A stretch of DNA of 64,000 nt from Desulfuromonas sp. AOP6 (lineage in GTDB: Bacteria; Desulfobacterota; Desulfuromonadia; Desulfuromonadales; SZUA-540), in the NCBI RefSeq assembly GCF_009731355.2, contig NZ_AP022810.1:1-64000 (forward strand), written 5' to 3'. Below are positions 47,992 to 57,461 of the stretch, one piece after another (the stretch's first letter is position 1; the number at the start of each line of letters is the position of its first letter). The notes under the pieces are model-generated. The model saw only the letters and a program-made list of their open reading frames with translations, did not search any database and was not told the DNA's origin. Both the position numbers and the translations under genes were made by a program.

Positions 47992-48684
47992 CTACCAGGG
48001 AAGCTCTACCCCGCTATAGTCATAGAAGCGTCCGTTATCTTTGGGGGCCAGATCCAAAAGCACCCGGGTCAAACCGGCTGCGCTATCCTCCACGCTTAAC
48101 GGGGCCTCATCCCCTCCCATGCGTGTGCGAACCCAGCCGGGATGGAAAACTACCGACAGAATGTTTCTTGCCGAAAGATCGGCTGCCAACCCCCTCACGA
48201 TCATATGCAGCGCTGCTTTGGAGGAGCGGTAGGCGTAATATCCCCCGGAGGTATTTTCCTTCAGGCTTCCCATAAGGGTGCCCATGCACGCCAGAATCTT
48301 CCTATCACTTGCGGCCACCTGCTCAACGAAAGCTTCCGCCACCTTCAGCGGCGCCAACGTGTTGGTGCGAAAGACCTCAAGGTACTCCTCGACATTCGTA
48401 TCACCAAAGTCCTGGCCCGGCGGCCCTTTGACGCCGGCATTGTTGAAAAGGATATCAAGAGGTTCATTTCTAAGTTCTTCGGCCACCTGGGAGATCTGTT
48501 CTTCATCCGTCACATCGAGGCGAAGAATACGAACGTCATTTTTCCCCGACACCAGGCGGTTCAACTCCTCGGCGCTTTCCGGGGTTCTGCAACAGGCGAA
48601 AATCTTCCAGTTGTGTCCGAGGAAGCATCGGGTCAGTTCCAGGCCAATACCGCGATTGGCTCCGGTAATTAGTATCGATGGCAT
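47992..48684 (-). CDS. Short-chain dehydrogenase/reductase, C-factor type
   Basis: A 230-residue Rossmann-fold oxidoreductase with the cofactor motif ITGANRGIGLELTR at the start, NNAGV near residue 80, and the catalytic Tyr-x3-Lys in YYAYRSSKAALHM near 150. It resembles the C-factor/CsgA-like SDR group, which uses NAD(P)H on unknown carbonyl substrates. GGAG lies before the ATG on the minus strand. It ends 24 bases from the convergent DsrE-like gene. Confidence 0.92.
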   Translation of the reverse strand: MPSILITGANRGIGLELTRCFLGHNWKIFACCRTPESAEELNRLVSGKNDVRILRLDVTDEEQISQVAEELRNEPLDILFNNAGVKGPPGQDFGDTNVEEYLEVFRTNTLAPLKVAEAFVEQVAASDRKILACMGTLMGSLKENTSGGYYAYRSSKAALHMIVRGLAADLSARNILSVVFHPGWVRTRMGGDEAPLSVEDSAAGLTRVLLDLAPKDNGRFYDYSGVELPW

Positions 48685-48922
48685 ATGATTCTCCTTTCCT
48701 TTTCGGTAGCAGTGTTGCGCCGGATTAAAGTGTCGCTGTGTTTACTCAAACACATCTGCGCCCTTTGGCAACGGGGTGTGATCAGAAATCTATAGTCTTT
48801 GCCAGCCTCTTGGACCTGCTCGGCATGAACGGCCTCTTACCCCTGTTCGAAAAAGTTGAGATCGATCTTGTAACCGATCGGCATGCCGGGTAGAAGGGGA
48901 GAAAGCGTCCGGTACCGAGGAG

Positions 48923-49780
48923 TTACGGCGCCAATTGTCCGGGCTTTCCCGTAGCGTTGGTTCGTCTGGACCCATGGCCGTCTTCTCGCGGCCAGTAATC
49001 ACGCTGCAACCGGAACGGTGCAAGCAGGCTGTTGCCCAGACGGTTGTCTTGCGGCTCGGCGTATCCCGGAATGCCGATGTTGATCGCTTCCTGAGGGACG
49101 TTGAGACGTACGGTACGGTGCAGCCGGTCCCAGAAGGAGAAAACGGTGGAATAATTCGCGTTGGTTTCCTCTTTTACCTGGGAATGATGGATGCCGTGCA
49201 TGCGCGGGGTGACGAGGAACCGGACCAGTATTCGTTCAACCCGGATCGGCAGACGCAGGTTGCTGTGATGAAATAGGGTGCCGAGCTGAAAGATAACCTC
49301 ATAAACCAGGTAGGTCGCCAGGGAGGGACCGATCAGTCCGATCTGAACAACCCGAAAAGCACTGGAGAAGGCTAGCTCGCCGAAATGAAAGCGGAAGGTG
49401 GTCGACAGATCCAGGTCGGGGTCAAAATGATGCACATTGTGAAGGCGCCATAACAGCGGAAGTCGATGATTGGCACGGTGCCACCAGTAGAAGGTGAGAT
49501 CCATTAGTAAGAAGGCTGCAACCGGCCGCAGCGCGTCTGGAATCATGTGTAGCCGGATCAGCCCAAATTCGTTGGTACTGGTCCAGCCGAGGGTTGCCTC
49601 GGCGACAGGCCTCACGATCAGTGACACGGTGGCAAAGGCGATGATCCCAAATGTCAGGTTGACGGTGAGACGTCCCGCCAGCGCTCGTTTGGCTTGGCGA
49701 AGCGGGAAAGCCCGCTCCAGCAAAAAAAGCGTGATGATGCAAGTCCCGAGAACCGCAGCGCTGATAAGCGATGTCCACAT
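48923..49780 (-). CDS. Fatty acid hydroxylase/sterol desaturase family protein
   Basis: A 285-residue integral membrane di-iron oxygenase. Four N-terminal and central membrane segments surround the His clusters HRANH near residue 108, HNVHH near 120, HHSN near 180 and HGIHH near 204, the eight-His pattern of the family. It probably hydroxylates or desaturates a lipid; the substrate is unknown. The C-terminal tail WPREDGHGSRRTNATG looks non-conserved. It is next to the SDR gene on the same strand, a plausible lipid-modifying partner. Confidence 0.92.
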   Translation of the reverse strand: MWTSLISAAVLGTCIITLFLLERAFPLRQAKRALAGRLTVNLTFGIIAFATVSLIVRPVAEATLGWTSTNEFGLIRLHMIPDALRPVAAFLLMDLTFYWWHRANHRLPLLWRLHNVHHFDPDLDLSTTFRFHFGELAFSSAFRVVQIGLIGPSLATYLVYEVIFQLGTLFHHSNLRLPIRVERILVRFLVTPRMHGIHHSQVKEETNANYSTVFSFWDRLHRTVRLNVPQEAINIGIPGYAEPQDNRLGNSLLAPFRLQRDYWPREDGHGSRRTNATGKPGQLAP

Positions 49781-50118
49781 GAAATGTCTTCCCCCTAGAG
49801 CAGATTAATGAACCAGAGAGTTGAGGCAGTCCATCTGTTGGCCGACCCAGAAGAAAAGGTTATCGAAAGTACAAGAAATCACAACGTGATAGACCCGGTC
49901 GGTACTATTGAAAGGGGTCTATCAGTTTTTAGGAGTCATGTGGATACAGGTGTCATGGTCGTATTTCTTTAGCCTTCGGCAGACTCTACAATGACAACTG
50001 CTGGTACCCTTTTCGGTGGGCTTGGTTGAAGGCTACGTTCCGAGACGGAACCGTGTGTTTATGTGGTCGTGGGGACGATCACACGGCGTTTCTTGTCTCT
50101 ATATTGTTCAGTGAACGA
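49781..50118. other. Intergenic region left of the first comM'-xre unit
   Basis: No gene is supported in this 338-base stretch. A perfect ten-base inverted repeat, TGATAGACCC at 49887-49896 and GGGTCTATCA at 49915-49924, is followed by GTTTTT and looks like a terminator with an 18-base loop. The rest shows no clear promoter. The right end borders the truncated comM copy, so part of this DNA may be residue from insertion. Confidence 0.4.
49887..49930 (+). terminator. Terminator-like hairpin
   Basis: A ten-base-pair perfect stem (TGATAGACCC with its complement) with an 18-base loop is followed by GTTTTTAGG. No plus-strand gene ends just upstream, so it may be a leftover from a lost gene. Confidence 0.45.
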
Positions 50119-50676
50119 TCACATCGGCTTCCGGTCGAGTCCCCGGTACTGCACCGCTTCGGCCAGGTGAGGCTGCCGGATGTTTTCTTCGCCGGCCAGG
50201 TCGGCGATGGTTCTCGCCACCTTGAGAATACGGGCGTAGGAGCGGGCCGAAAGGCCCAGGCGGTCGGTGACCATCTCCAGGAGTTGGTGGCCCTGTTCGT
50301 CGACCTGACAGAACTTGCGGATATGGCGAGCCTGCATTTGGGCGTTGGCGTACAGGCCGAAGCGGGCCAGGCGCTCGCGTTGCCGGCGGCGGGCGGCGTT
50401 GACCCGGTCGCGTATGGACGACGAAGGCTCGGCATCGACAGGGTCGGCCAGGTCCTTGTGGGCGACGCGGGGGACTTCCACGTGCAGGTCGATGCGATCG
50501 AGCAAGGGACCGGACAGGCGGCTGCGGTAGCGTTGGATCATGACGGGGGTGCAGGAACATTCCCGTAGGGAGTCTCCGTAAAAGCCACAGTTGCAGGGGT
50601 TTGAACATCTTTTACAAGTTTTCCAATTCTCCTGAAACCCCGCACAAAATCGAAATTCCCCTTCAAATTCAACCAC
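50119..50676 (-). pseudogene. comM: comM 3' fragment, first copy (YifB/Mg-chelatase-like C-terminal part)
   Basis: ComM is a hexameric helicase that helps integrate DNA in transformation and normally has about 500 residues. Only the last third is present: it starts at the conserved NPC-CG segment (SNPCNCGFYGD) and runs through SGPLLDRIDLHVEVPRV, a helical region, LSARSYARILKVARTIADL and HLAEAVQYRGLDR. The Lon-like domain and Walker motifs are absent. About 20 foreign codons (NWKTCKRC and before) precede the break, encoded antisense to xre. The frame is open, so a stand-alone C-terminal domain cannot be excluded. Confidence 0.8.
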
Positions 50677-51050
50677 CTGAAGAACTCACCCAAGACCCCA
50701 TCACCCTCGGCGATCACATGCGTCGCCGCCGATTAGAGCTTGGATTGTACCAAAAAGATGTCGCAATTCAGATCGGTGTGACTTCCTCAACAATTTGGAA
50801 TTGGGAGAATGGCTGGTCGTCCATAGCATTGGGGTACATGCCGAAAATTATCAATTTCCTCGGCTATAATCCCCTCCCTCACCCCGAGGGCCTGATGGAA
50901 AGGCTGGCTTGGTACAGGCAGGTCAAAGGACTCACGTTAGAACAACTTGGTGCTGAGATGGGCCGTAACCCCGAGCAGTTGTCCGACTGGTTGAGCGGAC
51001 GCCACAAACCTTGCCGGCGTAACCGGGGGGAGGTTGAGCGATTTTTAGAC
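50119..51050 (+). repeat. Direct repeat unit comM'-xre, copy 1
   Basis: This unit and the one at 61321-62250 contain the same truncated comM joined to the same xre gene in the same order and orientation. The comM break is at the same codon, and around the junction about 31 bases (CAGGGGTTTGAACATC and onwards) are identical. Similarity fades right of the xre codons for EVE-FL. The units are diverged outside the junction. Confidence 0.75.
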
Positions 51051-51095
51051 GATCGATTTGAGAAGATGGTTTCCACCTCCAGAGCCAATGTTTGA
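50601..51095 (+). CDS. XRE-type helix-turn-helix protein, first copy
   Basis: A 164-residue protein with two helix-turn-helix-like parts. The first is TLGDHMRRRRLELGLYQKDVAIQIGVTSSTIWNWE at about residues 35-69 (a classic XRE domain); the second is LTLEQLGAEMGRNPEQLSDWLSG near 111. The apparent start is a TTG inside the comM' junction, so the true start is uncertain, with an in-frame ATG in GDHM. A second copy lies at 61803. The two share the N-terminal MNIFYKFS-SPETPHKIEIP. DNA target and role are unknown. Confidence 0.72.
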   Translation: MNIFYKFSNSPETPHKIEIPLQIQPPEELTQDPITLGDHMRRRRLELGLYQKDVAIQIGVTSSTIWNWENGWSSIALGYMPKIINFLGYNPLPHPEGLMERLAWYRQVKGLTLEQLGAEMGRNPEQLSDWLSGRHKPCRRNRGEVERFLDDRFEKMVSTSRANV

Positions 51096-51179
51096 TTTGA
51101 CAGGAAGCGGATGGCTCAGGTTTCTTACTCCGGCCTGCCGCCAAGAAAAGCAAACGCTCGCCCACTCCGACGACAGCAG

Positions 51180-51215
51180 TTGATTTATATTGTACGTTCG
51201 TTATAATATAAACGC
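51180..51215 (+). promoter_or_regulatory. Promoter and operator-like palindrome upstream of tetR
   Basis: TTGATT at 51180-51185 and TATAAT at 51202-51207 are 16 bases apart, a good sigma-70 promoter. The -10 is embedded in CGTTATAATATAAACG at about 51200-51215, an imperfect inverted repeat with CGTT/AACG arms, a plausible TetR autoregulation site. The tetR start follows about 100 bases later. Confidence 0.5.
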
Positions 51216-51306
51216 ACCGTGCCGGTCTAGATATGGAATCTGGCACTTTTCGGAGTTGTTGGGTGCCAGTGCGTTGCGGTTTTACGAAAATTGGGCACCT
51301 TTTTGT

Positions 51307-51954
51307 ATGGGAAAACTTATGATGCGCGTCAGCCAGAAAAATGAAACGCGGGGGAATATCCTTACGGCTTCAGTGCGCCTATTTGCGAGATATGGCTACG
51401 ATGGTGTTTCAATGCGTCAGCTTGCGGCCGAGGTCGGGGTCCAGCCCGCCGCGTTGTACTACTATTTCCCAGACAAACAGAAACTGTATCTCGCGGTCAT
51501 GGAGTTCGCTCTGAGAGACGGCACAACGGAGGCGACTGCGATGCTGCACGAGGCCAAGCCCCCCTTGGTCCGGCTGAAAAATTTCTGCATCACCATGATC
51601 AATACGCTCTCGGCCAATCCTGATCTGGTGCAGCTTCTTCAGCGTGAACGCCTGACGGATGATCAGAACCGTACGGAACTGCTGTACGAGGAGGTCTTCT
51701 CAAAACCATTCGAGGCCTTGGTCGAAACAGTCAAGGAGATGGAGCCCAATCAGGACCCGTTGTTGATGGCCATTTCGGTCGTCGGACTGATCAACTTCTA
51801 TCTTGAATTAAAGCCGGTGCGACGATTCATGCCGGGCTGGCGGCCCGAGCATGAATGGCCGGAAACCCTATCCTTGCACGTGGCGAGACTGCTGAAAAAA
51901 ATCTTTTCCAAGCAGGAAGCTAGTCGTCGAGGAGGCGTCATGGAACTATGGTAG
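51307..51954 (+). CDS. TetR family transcriptional regulator
   Basis: A 215-residue repressor with the TetR helix-turn-helix near the N-terminus: RGNILTASVRLFARYGYDGV, MRQLAAEVGVQPAALYYYFPDKQKLY (residues about 14-60), followed by an all-helical ligand domain. The end resembles the CecR/YbiH-type C-terminus. The ATG at 51307 is preferred; ATG codons at 51319 and 51322 are alternatives, and the longer frame from 51190 would begin in the promoter. It stands at the head of an efflux operon and probably represses it. Confidence 0.9.
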   Translation: MGKLMMRVSQKNETRGNILTASVRLFARYGYDGVSMRQLAAEVGVQPAALYYYFPDKQKLYLAVMEFALRDGTTEATAMLHEAKPPLVRLKNFCITMINTLSANPDLVQLLQRERLTDDQNRTELLYEEVFSKPFEALVETVKEMEPNQDPLLMAISVVGLINFYLELKPVRRFMPGWRPEHEWPETLSLHVARLLKKIFSKQEASRRGGVMELW

Positions 51955-52139
51955 GTGCGTGGCCAGACGTTGTCTTTGCTGCAGGGAAAGGAGCGGGGGT
52001 AGGTCGTCGGCAATGATGAAACACCACAGGCGGGCTTATCAGCAACTGCAAACTCACCAGATGATGATTACCTTCATGGTGGCAGGTTGTTACAGCACGG
52101 AACATGGCCGCGAAGCATGATCTTGAAAAGGTGTGAAGC

Positions 52140-53645
52140 GTGAAATCGAAACTGCCTTGGCTTGTCAAACGGTCCCCTGGCGACCCCAGAACCGCGGGCG
52201 CATTGACCTGGTGCTCCGGCCGGTCCGCTTGTCGTCTGGCCAGCAAGGTCGTGCTGCTAATCGTCTTGTCGGGCTGCTCGCCGGTCGCGCCATACGAGCG
52301 GCCGACACTGCCCGTGGTGGGGCAATTCGAAAACACGGATGCCACGATCCAGGAAACACCATCGACCGCGGCGATTGCTTGGAATCGGTTCTTCGGCGAC
52401 CCCGGCCTGCGTGAGGTGCTTGCCCTGGCCGAGGCAAACAATCTCAGCCTGCGCATCGCCATGCATCGGGTGGCCGAGGCGCGCGCACAGTTCGGCATCC
52501 AGCGCGCCGAGCAACTGCCCAGCATCGGCCTTGGTGCCTACGGCAACCGCAGTAGGGTACCGGCCGACCTGTCTATATCTGGCCGTTCCTATGTCGCCGC
52601 GCAATACCAGGCCACGCTCAACCTGAGTGCCTGGGAACTGGACTTCTGGGGCCGCGTGCGCAACCTCAAGGACGTCGCTCTGGAGACCTACCTGGCCAGC
52701 GACGAGGCTTGGCGTGCCGTCCGGGTCGCCTTGGTGGCCCAGGTAGCGAACACCTATCTCGCGGAACGCGAGCTGGATGAGCGTGTGGCCATCGCCTGCC
52801 GGACCGTGGTGACCCGCGAGGAGGCACACCGCATTCTTGTCCGGCGCTATGAAGTCGGCTCCGCCTCCAGGCTGGATGCCGCCCAAGCCGAGATTCTGCT
52901 TAACCAGGCGCGCGCCGAGCTGACCGTGCTGGAACGCCTGCGTGAACAGAACCACAATGCCCTCGTCTTGCTGGTGGGCACGCCCCTGGCGCCGATGGCG
53001 CGGCCCCTGTCGGAGGTCGAGTCCGGATTCGTGCGAGGGATTGACCCCGGCCTGAGCTCCGACGTGCTCCTCGACCGACCCGACGTGCTCGCCGCAGAGC
53101 ATCGGCTCAAGGCCGCCCATGCCAATATCGCAGCCGCCCGCGCCGCCTTCTTCCCCCGCATAACCATGACCGCTGGTTTGGGAAGCGCTAGCGCCGAGCT
53201 GGACGGCTTGTTTGGTGGCGGCAGCCAGGTCTGGAGCTTCCTGCCCAGCCTGAGTCTGCCAATCTTCGATGCCGGCCGCACCCAAGCCAACCTAGACCTG
53301 GCCGAGGCGCGCCGCGACGCGGCGGTGGCCGACTATGAACAGGTGATTCAGAGAGCCTTCCGCGAGGTGGCCGACGCCCTGGCCGAGCGGCGCTGGCTGG
53401 CCGAGCAGGTCGGCGTGCAGCGGGCCAGCCTGGCCGCGCAGTCGGAACGGGCACGCTTGGCTGGACTGCGCTACAGCAACGGCGCCGCCTCCTACCTGGA
53501 AGTGCTCGATGCCGAACGCGACCGGTTCGCCACCGAACAGGCCCTGGTGCAGACGCGGCGCGCCCTTCTGGCCAGCGGCGTGAACCTGTATGCGGCTCTG
53601 GGCGGAGGAGCCGTCCGGAGCACCGACACCGAGGATGAAAGATGA
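52140..53645 (+). CDS. NodT-family outer membrane factor lipoprotein
   Basis: A 501-residue efflux channel protein. The N-terminus is unusually long before the lipobox (VVLLIVLSGC, Cys near residue 43), followed by APYERPTLPVVGQF typical of OprM/NodT proteins. It then shows paired OEP repeats with FFGDPGLREVLALAEANNLSLRIA and DVLLDRPDVLAAEHRLKAAHANI. The start is GTG at 52140; a later start nearer the lipobox is possible. It overlaps the yhiI-like gene by four bases and would provide the exit duct for the ABC system. Confidence 0.92.
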   Translation: MKSKLPWLVKRSPGDPRTAGALTWCSGRSACRLASKVVLLIVLSGCSPVAPYERPTLPVVGQFENTDATIQETPSTAAIAWNRFFGDPGLREVLALAEANNLSLRIAMHRVAEARAQFGIQRAEQLPSIGLGAYGNRSRVPADLSISGRSYVAAQYQATLNLSAWELDFWGRVRNLKDVALETYLASDEAWRAVRVALVAQVANTYLAERELDERVAIACRTVVTREEAHRILVRRYEVGSASRLDAAQAEILLNQARAELTVLERLREQNHNALVLLVGTPLAPMARPLSEVESGFVRGIDPGLSSDVLLDRPDVLAAEHRLKAAHANIAAARAAFFPRITMTAGLGSASAELDGLFGGGSQVWSFLPSLSLPIFDAGRTQANLDLAEARRDAAVADYEQVIQRAFREVADALAERRWLAEQVGVQRASLAAQSERARLAGLRYSNGAASYLEVLDAERDRFATEQALVQTRRALLASGVNLYAALGGGAVRSTDTEDER

Positions 53646-54718
53646 TGAAACCGACGACCCGAAAATGGTTATCCAGAATCGCCGCGCTCGTTGTTCTGAT
53701 CGGCATTGCCGCTTTCGCTTGGCTGCAATTCGCCGGCGACGGCGACGAGGAGGGCCTAGCCGGCGGCAACGGCCGCATCGCAGCGGTGGAGGTCGACATC
53801 GCCGCCAAATCGCCCGGCAGGGTCAGAGAAATCCTGGCCAATGAAGGTGAGTTGGTCACCGCTGGCCAAGTGGTCGCTCGCATGGATACCGACGTGCTGG
53901 AGGCCGAGTTGCGCCAAGCCGAGGCGCAATTACAACAGGCCCGTAGCGCGGTGGCCACGGCACGCAGCCAACTGGCCCTTCGCGAAGCTGAAAAGGCCGC
54001 CAACCTGGCGGTGCTGAGCCAGCGCGAGGCCGAGCTCGACATCGCCAGGAAACGCCAGTCTCGTTCCACCCTGCTGGCCAGCGAGGGTGCCAGCTCTCAA
54101 CAGGAAGCGGATGATGACAGCGCGCGGGTCAAGGGTGCGGTCGCGGCAGTCGGCGTCGTGCGTGCCCAGGGCGCGGCGGCCGATGCGGCGATTACAGCGG
54201 CGCATACCCAGATCGTTGGTGCCGAGTCGGTGGTAGCGGCGGTCCAGGCCAGTATCGAGCGCATCCAGGCCGACATCGCCGACAGTGCGCTGCTGGCGCC
54301 TCGGGCCGGCCGCATCCAGTACCGGGTGGCCCAGCCCGGCGAGGTGGTGGGTAGTGGTGGCCGGGTGCTCAACATGGTCGACCTCGCCGACGTCTACATG
54401 ACCTTCTTCCTGCCTACCGCCGCGGCCGGCAAGCTGGCCTTGGGCGACGAGGTGCGGCTGGTACTCGATGCCGCGCCCCAATATGTCATCCCGGCGAGCG
54501 TCTCCTTTGTCGCCGACGTCGCGCAGTTCACGCCCAAGACGGTGGAGACGGCGGTCGAGCGGGAAAAGTTGATGTTCCGGGTTAAGGCGCGGATCGACCC
54601 TGATCTGCTCAGGAAACACATCCTCCAAGTCAAGACCGGCCTGCCGGGCATGGCCTACGTGCGCTTCGACCGCACCGCGCCCTGGCCTGAGCGTCTGGCC
54701 CTGAAACTGCCGCAATGA
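53642..54718 (+). CDS. yhiI: HlyD-family membrane fusion protein YhiI
   Basis: A 358-residue adaptor with an N-terminal membrane anchor (residues about 12-30, [18 protein letters not shown]), a lipoyl-like half ([20 protein letters not shown]), a long coiled-coil hairpin rich in Ala, Gln and Arg, and a barrel end ([20 protein letters not shown]). E. coli YhiI has nearly the same length and the same downstream neighbours, rbbA and yhhJ. It overlaps both flanking genes by four bases, so the operon is tightly coupled. Confidence 0.9.
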   Translation: MMKPTTRKWLSRIAALVVLIGIAAFAWLQFAGDGDEEGLAGGNGRIAAVEVDIAAKSPGRVREILANEGELVTAGQVVARMDTDVLEAELRQAEAQLQQARSAVATARSQLALREAEKAANLAVLSQREAELDIARKRQSRSTLLASEGASSQQEADDDSARVKGAVAAVGVVRAQGAAADAAITAAHTQIVGAESVVAAVQASIERIQADIADSALLAPRAGRIQYRVAQPGEVVGSGGRVLNMVDLADVYMTFFLPTAAAGKLALGDEVRLVLDAAPQYVIPASVSFVADVAQFTPKTVETAVEREKLMFRVKARIDPDLLRKHILQVKTGLPGMAYVRFDRTAPWPERLALKLPQ

Positions 54719-57459
54719 CCGCGAACGAGCCCGTCGTCCGCCTGCACGGTGTTGGTCTGCGCTACGGCAAGACCCAGGCCCTCGTGGACATCGACCTCGA
54801 CCTACCGGCCGGCTGCGTGGTTGGCCTGATCGGCCCGGACGGGGTCGGCAAATCCAGCCTGTTCTCGCTGATAGCTGGGGCGCGGGCGATCCAGTCCGGC
54901 CACATCGAGGTTCTGACCGGCGATATGGCCGACGCCCGCCACCGCCGCGCGATCTGCCCACGCATCGCCTACATGCCCCAGGGTCTGGGCAAAAACCTGT
55001 ATCCGACTCTGTCGGTATTCGAGAACGTCGAATTCTTCGCCCGCCTGTTCGGCCAGGGCCGAGCCGAGCGCGAACAACGTATTGCCGATCTGCTCCACAC
55101 CACCGGCCTGGCGCCGTTTGCCGACCGCCCCGCCGGCAAGCTGTCGGGCGGCATGAAGCAGAAGCTGGGCCTGTGCTGCGCCCTCATCCACGATCCCGAC
55201 CTGCTCATCCTGGACGAGCCGACCACCGGCGTCGACCCGCTCTCGCGACGCCAGTTCTGGGAACTGATAAAGCGTATCCGGACACGCCGACCGGGCATGA
55301 GCGTGCTGGTGTCAACCGCCTACATGGAAGAGGCGGCACGTTTCGATTGGTTGGTGGCGATGAACGAAGGTCGCGTCCTGGCTACCGGTGCGCCGGCCGA
55401 ACTGCTGACAGAGACGCAAACCGATAGTCTGGAAGCTGCCTTCATCGCGTTCTTGCCCGAGGGACAAAGGGCTGGCTACCGGCCGGTGGTCATCGTGCCG
55501 CGTGAGAAGGACGGCGATGGCGAGACTGCCATAGAGGCACAAGGCCTGACCATGCACTTCGGCGATTTCGTAGCAGTCGATCAAGTCAGCTTCCGCATCG
55601 GCCGGGGCGAGATCTTCGGCTTCCTGGGTTCCAACGGCTGCGGCAAGACCACCACCATGAAGATGCTGACTGGCCTTTTGGAGGCGAGCGCGGGCGAGGC
55701 TTGGCTGTTCGGGAAACCGGTGGACGCAAAGGACATCGAGACCCGGCGCCGGGTCGGCTACATGAGCCAGTCGTTCTCGCTCTACAGCGAACTAACCGTG
55801 TGCCAGAATCTGGAACTGCACGCCCGCCTGTTTAGGATGCCGGAGGCGCGTATCGGCCCGCGCGTCGAGGAGATGGCGGATAAGTTCGATCTGGCCGAGG
55901 TCATGGATGCCCTGCCCGACGCCCTGCCCCTGGGTGTGCGCCAACGGTTGTCTCTGGCCGTCGCCCTGATCCACGGCCCGGAGATGCTGATCTTGGACGA
56001 GCCGACCTCGGGAGTCGACCCGGTGGCGCGCGACGCCTTCTGGCGCATCCTGATTGGGTTGTCACGTCAGGACAAGGTCACCATCTTCATCTCCACCCAC
56101 TTCATGAACGAGGCAGAGCGTTGCGACCGCGTCTCGCTCATGCACGCCGGCCAGGTATTGGTCAGCGACACGCCCGCTGCAATCGTTGCGGAACGGGGAG
56201 CGAATTCGCTCGAAGCCGCATTCATCAGCCATCTGGAAGCGGTGGCCAGCGACGACGGCGTGGCTGAGCCCGAGTCAGACGCTGCCCTGCCGGCAGGTAG
56301 CGGAATGGCCACCTCCGCACCACCTTACGAAGGCTTCAGTTCTCGCCGGATGTTCAGCTACATGCGTCGCGAATCTCTGGAACTGAGCCGCGACCCAATC
56401 CGCCTGGCGCTGTCCCTGTTTGGCAGCCTGGTGCTGATGATCGTGATGGGCTACGGCATCACCCTGGATGTTGAAAATCTCAGCTACGCCGTACTCGACC
56501 GCGACCAGACCGTACTCAGTCAGGACTACCTGCTGAACCTGGAGGGTTCGCGCTATTTTGTCGAGCGCCCGCCAATCCGTGATTACGACGATCTTGATCG
56601 GCGCATGCGCTCGGGTGAGATCAGTCTGGCCATCGAGATTCCGTACGGATTCGCACGCGACGTCGCGCGCGGAGATAGGGTATCTATCGGCGCATGGATT
56701 GACGGCGCCATGCCGACCCGCGCGGAAACCGTGATCGGCTACGTCCAGGGCATCCACGCACAATGGCTGCATACACGCGGACGTGAAGAACTGGGCGAGG
56801 CGGCGCTGGGCGGACTGGCCACGATCGAAACACGTTTCCGTTACAATCCCGACGTCAAGAGCCTGCCCGCGATGGTCCCGGCCGTGATCCCCCTGCTGTT
56901 GCTGCTGATCCCAGCTATGCTGACGGCGCTGTCGGTTGTGCGGGAGAAGGAGTTGGGGTCCATTGTAAATCTGTACGTCACCCCGGTGACCCGCACCGAA
57001 TTCATGCTCGGCAAGCAGTTGCCCTACATCGGCATGGCCATGGTCAATTTCCTGCTCCTGACCGCCCTAGCCCTGTTCCTGTTCAGGGTGCCGATTACCG
57101 GCAGTTTTCCTACTCTTGCCCTCGCCGCCATGCTGTACGTGTCGAGTTCGACGGCCATGGGCCTTCTAGTGTCCGCCTTCACCCGTAGCCAGGTGGCCGC
57201 TATGTTTGCCGCCGCCGTGCTCACCATCCTGCCCGCAGTGCAATTTTCTGGTATGACCGACCCGGTGTCCTCCCTGGAGGGTGCCGGCCGATGGATCGGC
57301 GAGATCTACCCGACCACCCACTTCATCACCATAGCCCGTGGCACCTTCTCCAAGGCGTTGGGCTTCGCCGACCTGCAGGGTGCTGTTCTATCGCTCGCCA
57401 TCGCTGCTCCGGTGCTTATCGGCTTGGGTGTGCTGCTGCTCAAGAAACAGGAGCGCTGA
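54715..57459 (+). CDS. rbbA: Double-ATPase ABC transporter fused to permease, RbbA
   Basis: A 914-residue fusion of two ABC ATPase domains and an ABC-2 type permease, the layout and length of E. coli RbbA/YhiH. The first ATPase has [19 protein letters not shown] near residue 36, [15 protein letters not shown] and [13 protein letters not shown]. The second has [19 protein letters not shown] near 302 and [13 protein letters not shown]. The permease part begins [20 protein letters not shown], with six membrane segments and the RbbA-like AVLDRDQT and [10 protein letters not shown]. RbbA has been described as ribosome associated, but the operon suggests export. Confidence 0.93.
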   Translation: MTANEPVVRLHGVGLRYGKTQALVDIDLDLPAGCVVGLIGPDGVGKSSLFSLIAGARAIQSGHIEVLTGDMADARHRRAICPRIAYMPQGLGKNLYPTLSVFENVEFFARLFGQGRAEREQRIADLLHTTGLAPFADRPAGKLSGGMKQKLGLCCALIHDPDLLILDEPTTGVDPLSRRQFWELIKRIRTRRPGMSVLVSTAYMEEAARFDWLVAMNEGRVLATGAPAELLTETQTDSLEAAFIAFLPEGQRAGYRPVVIVPREKDGDGETAIEAQGLTMHFGDFVAVDQVSFRIGRGEIFGFLGSNGCGKTTTMKMLTGLLEASAGEAWLFGKPVDAKDIETRRRVGYMSQSFSLYSELTVCQNLELHARLFRMPEARIGPRVEEMADKFDLAEVMDALPDALPLGVRQRLSLAVALIHGPEMLILDEPTSGVDPVARDAFWRILIGLSRQDKVTIFISTHFMNEAERCDRVSLMHAGQVLVSDTPAAIVAERGANSLEAAFISHLEAVASDDGVAEPESDAALPAGSGMATSAPPYEGFSSRRMFSYMRRESLELSRDPIRLALSLFGSLVLMIVMGYGITLDVENLSYAVLDRDQTVLSQDYLLNLEGSRYFVERPPIRDYDDLDRRMRSGEISLAIEIPYGFARDVARGDRVSIGAWIDGAMPTRAETVIGYVQGIHAQWLHTRGREELGEAALGGLATIETRFRYNPDVKSLPAMVPAVIPLLLLLIPAMLTALSVVREKELGSIVNLYVTPVTRTEFMLGKQLPYIGMAMVNFLLLTALALFLFRVPITGSFPTLALAAMLYVSSSTAMGLLVSAFTRSQVAAMFAAAVLTILPAVQFSGMTDPVSSLEGAGRWIGEIYPTTHFITIARGTFSKALGFADLQGAVLSLAIAAPVLIGLGVLLLKKQER

Positions 57460-57461
57460 CC

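Noticed and set aside
52013-52120. A 35-codon frame (MMKHHRRAYQQLQTHQMM onwards) between tetR and the outer membrane factor gene
   Set aside because: No good ribosome binding site, no recognisable family and no hydrophobic or domain pattern; it could easily occur by chance in this spacer.
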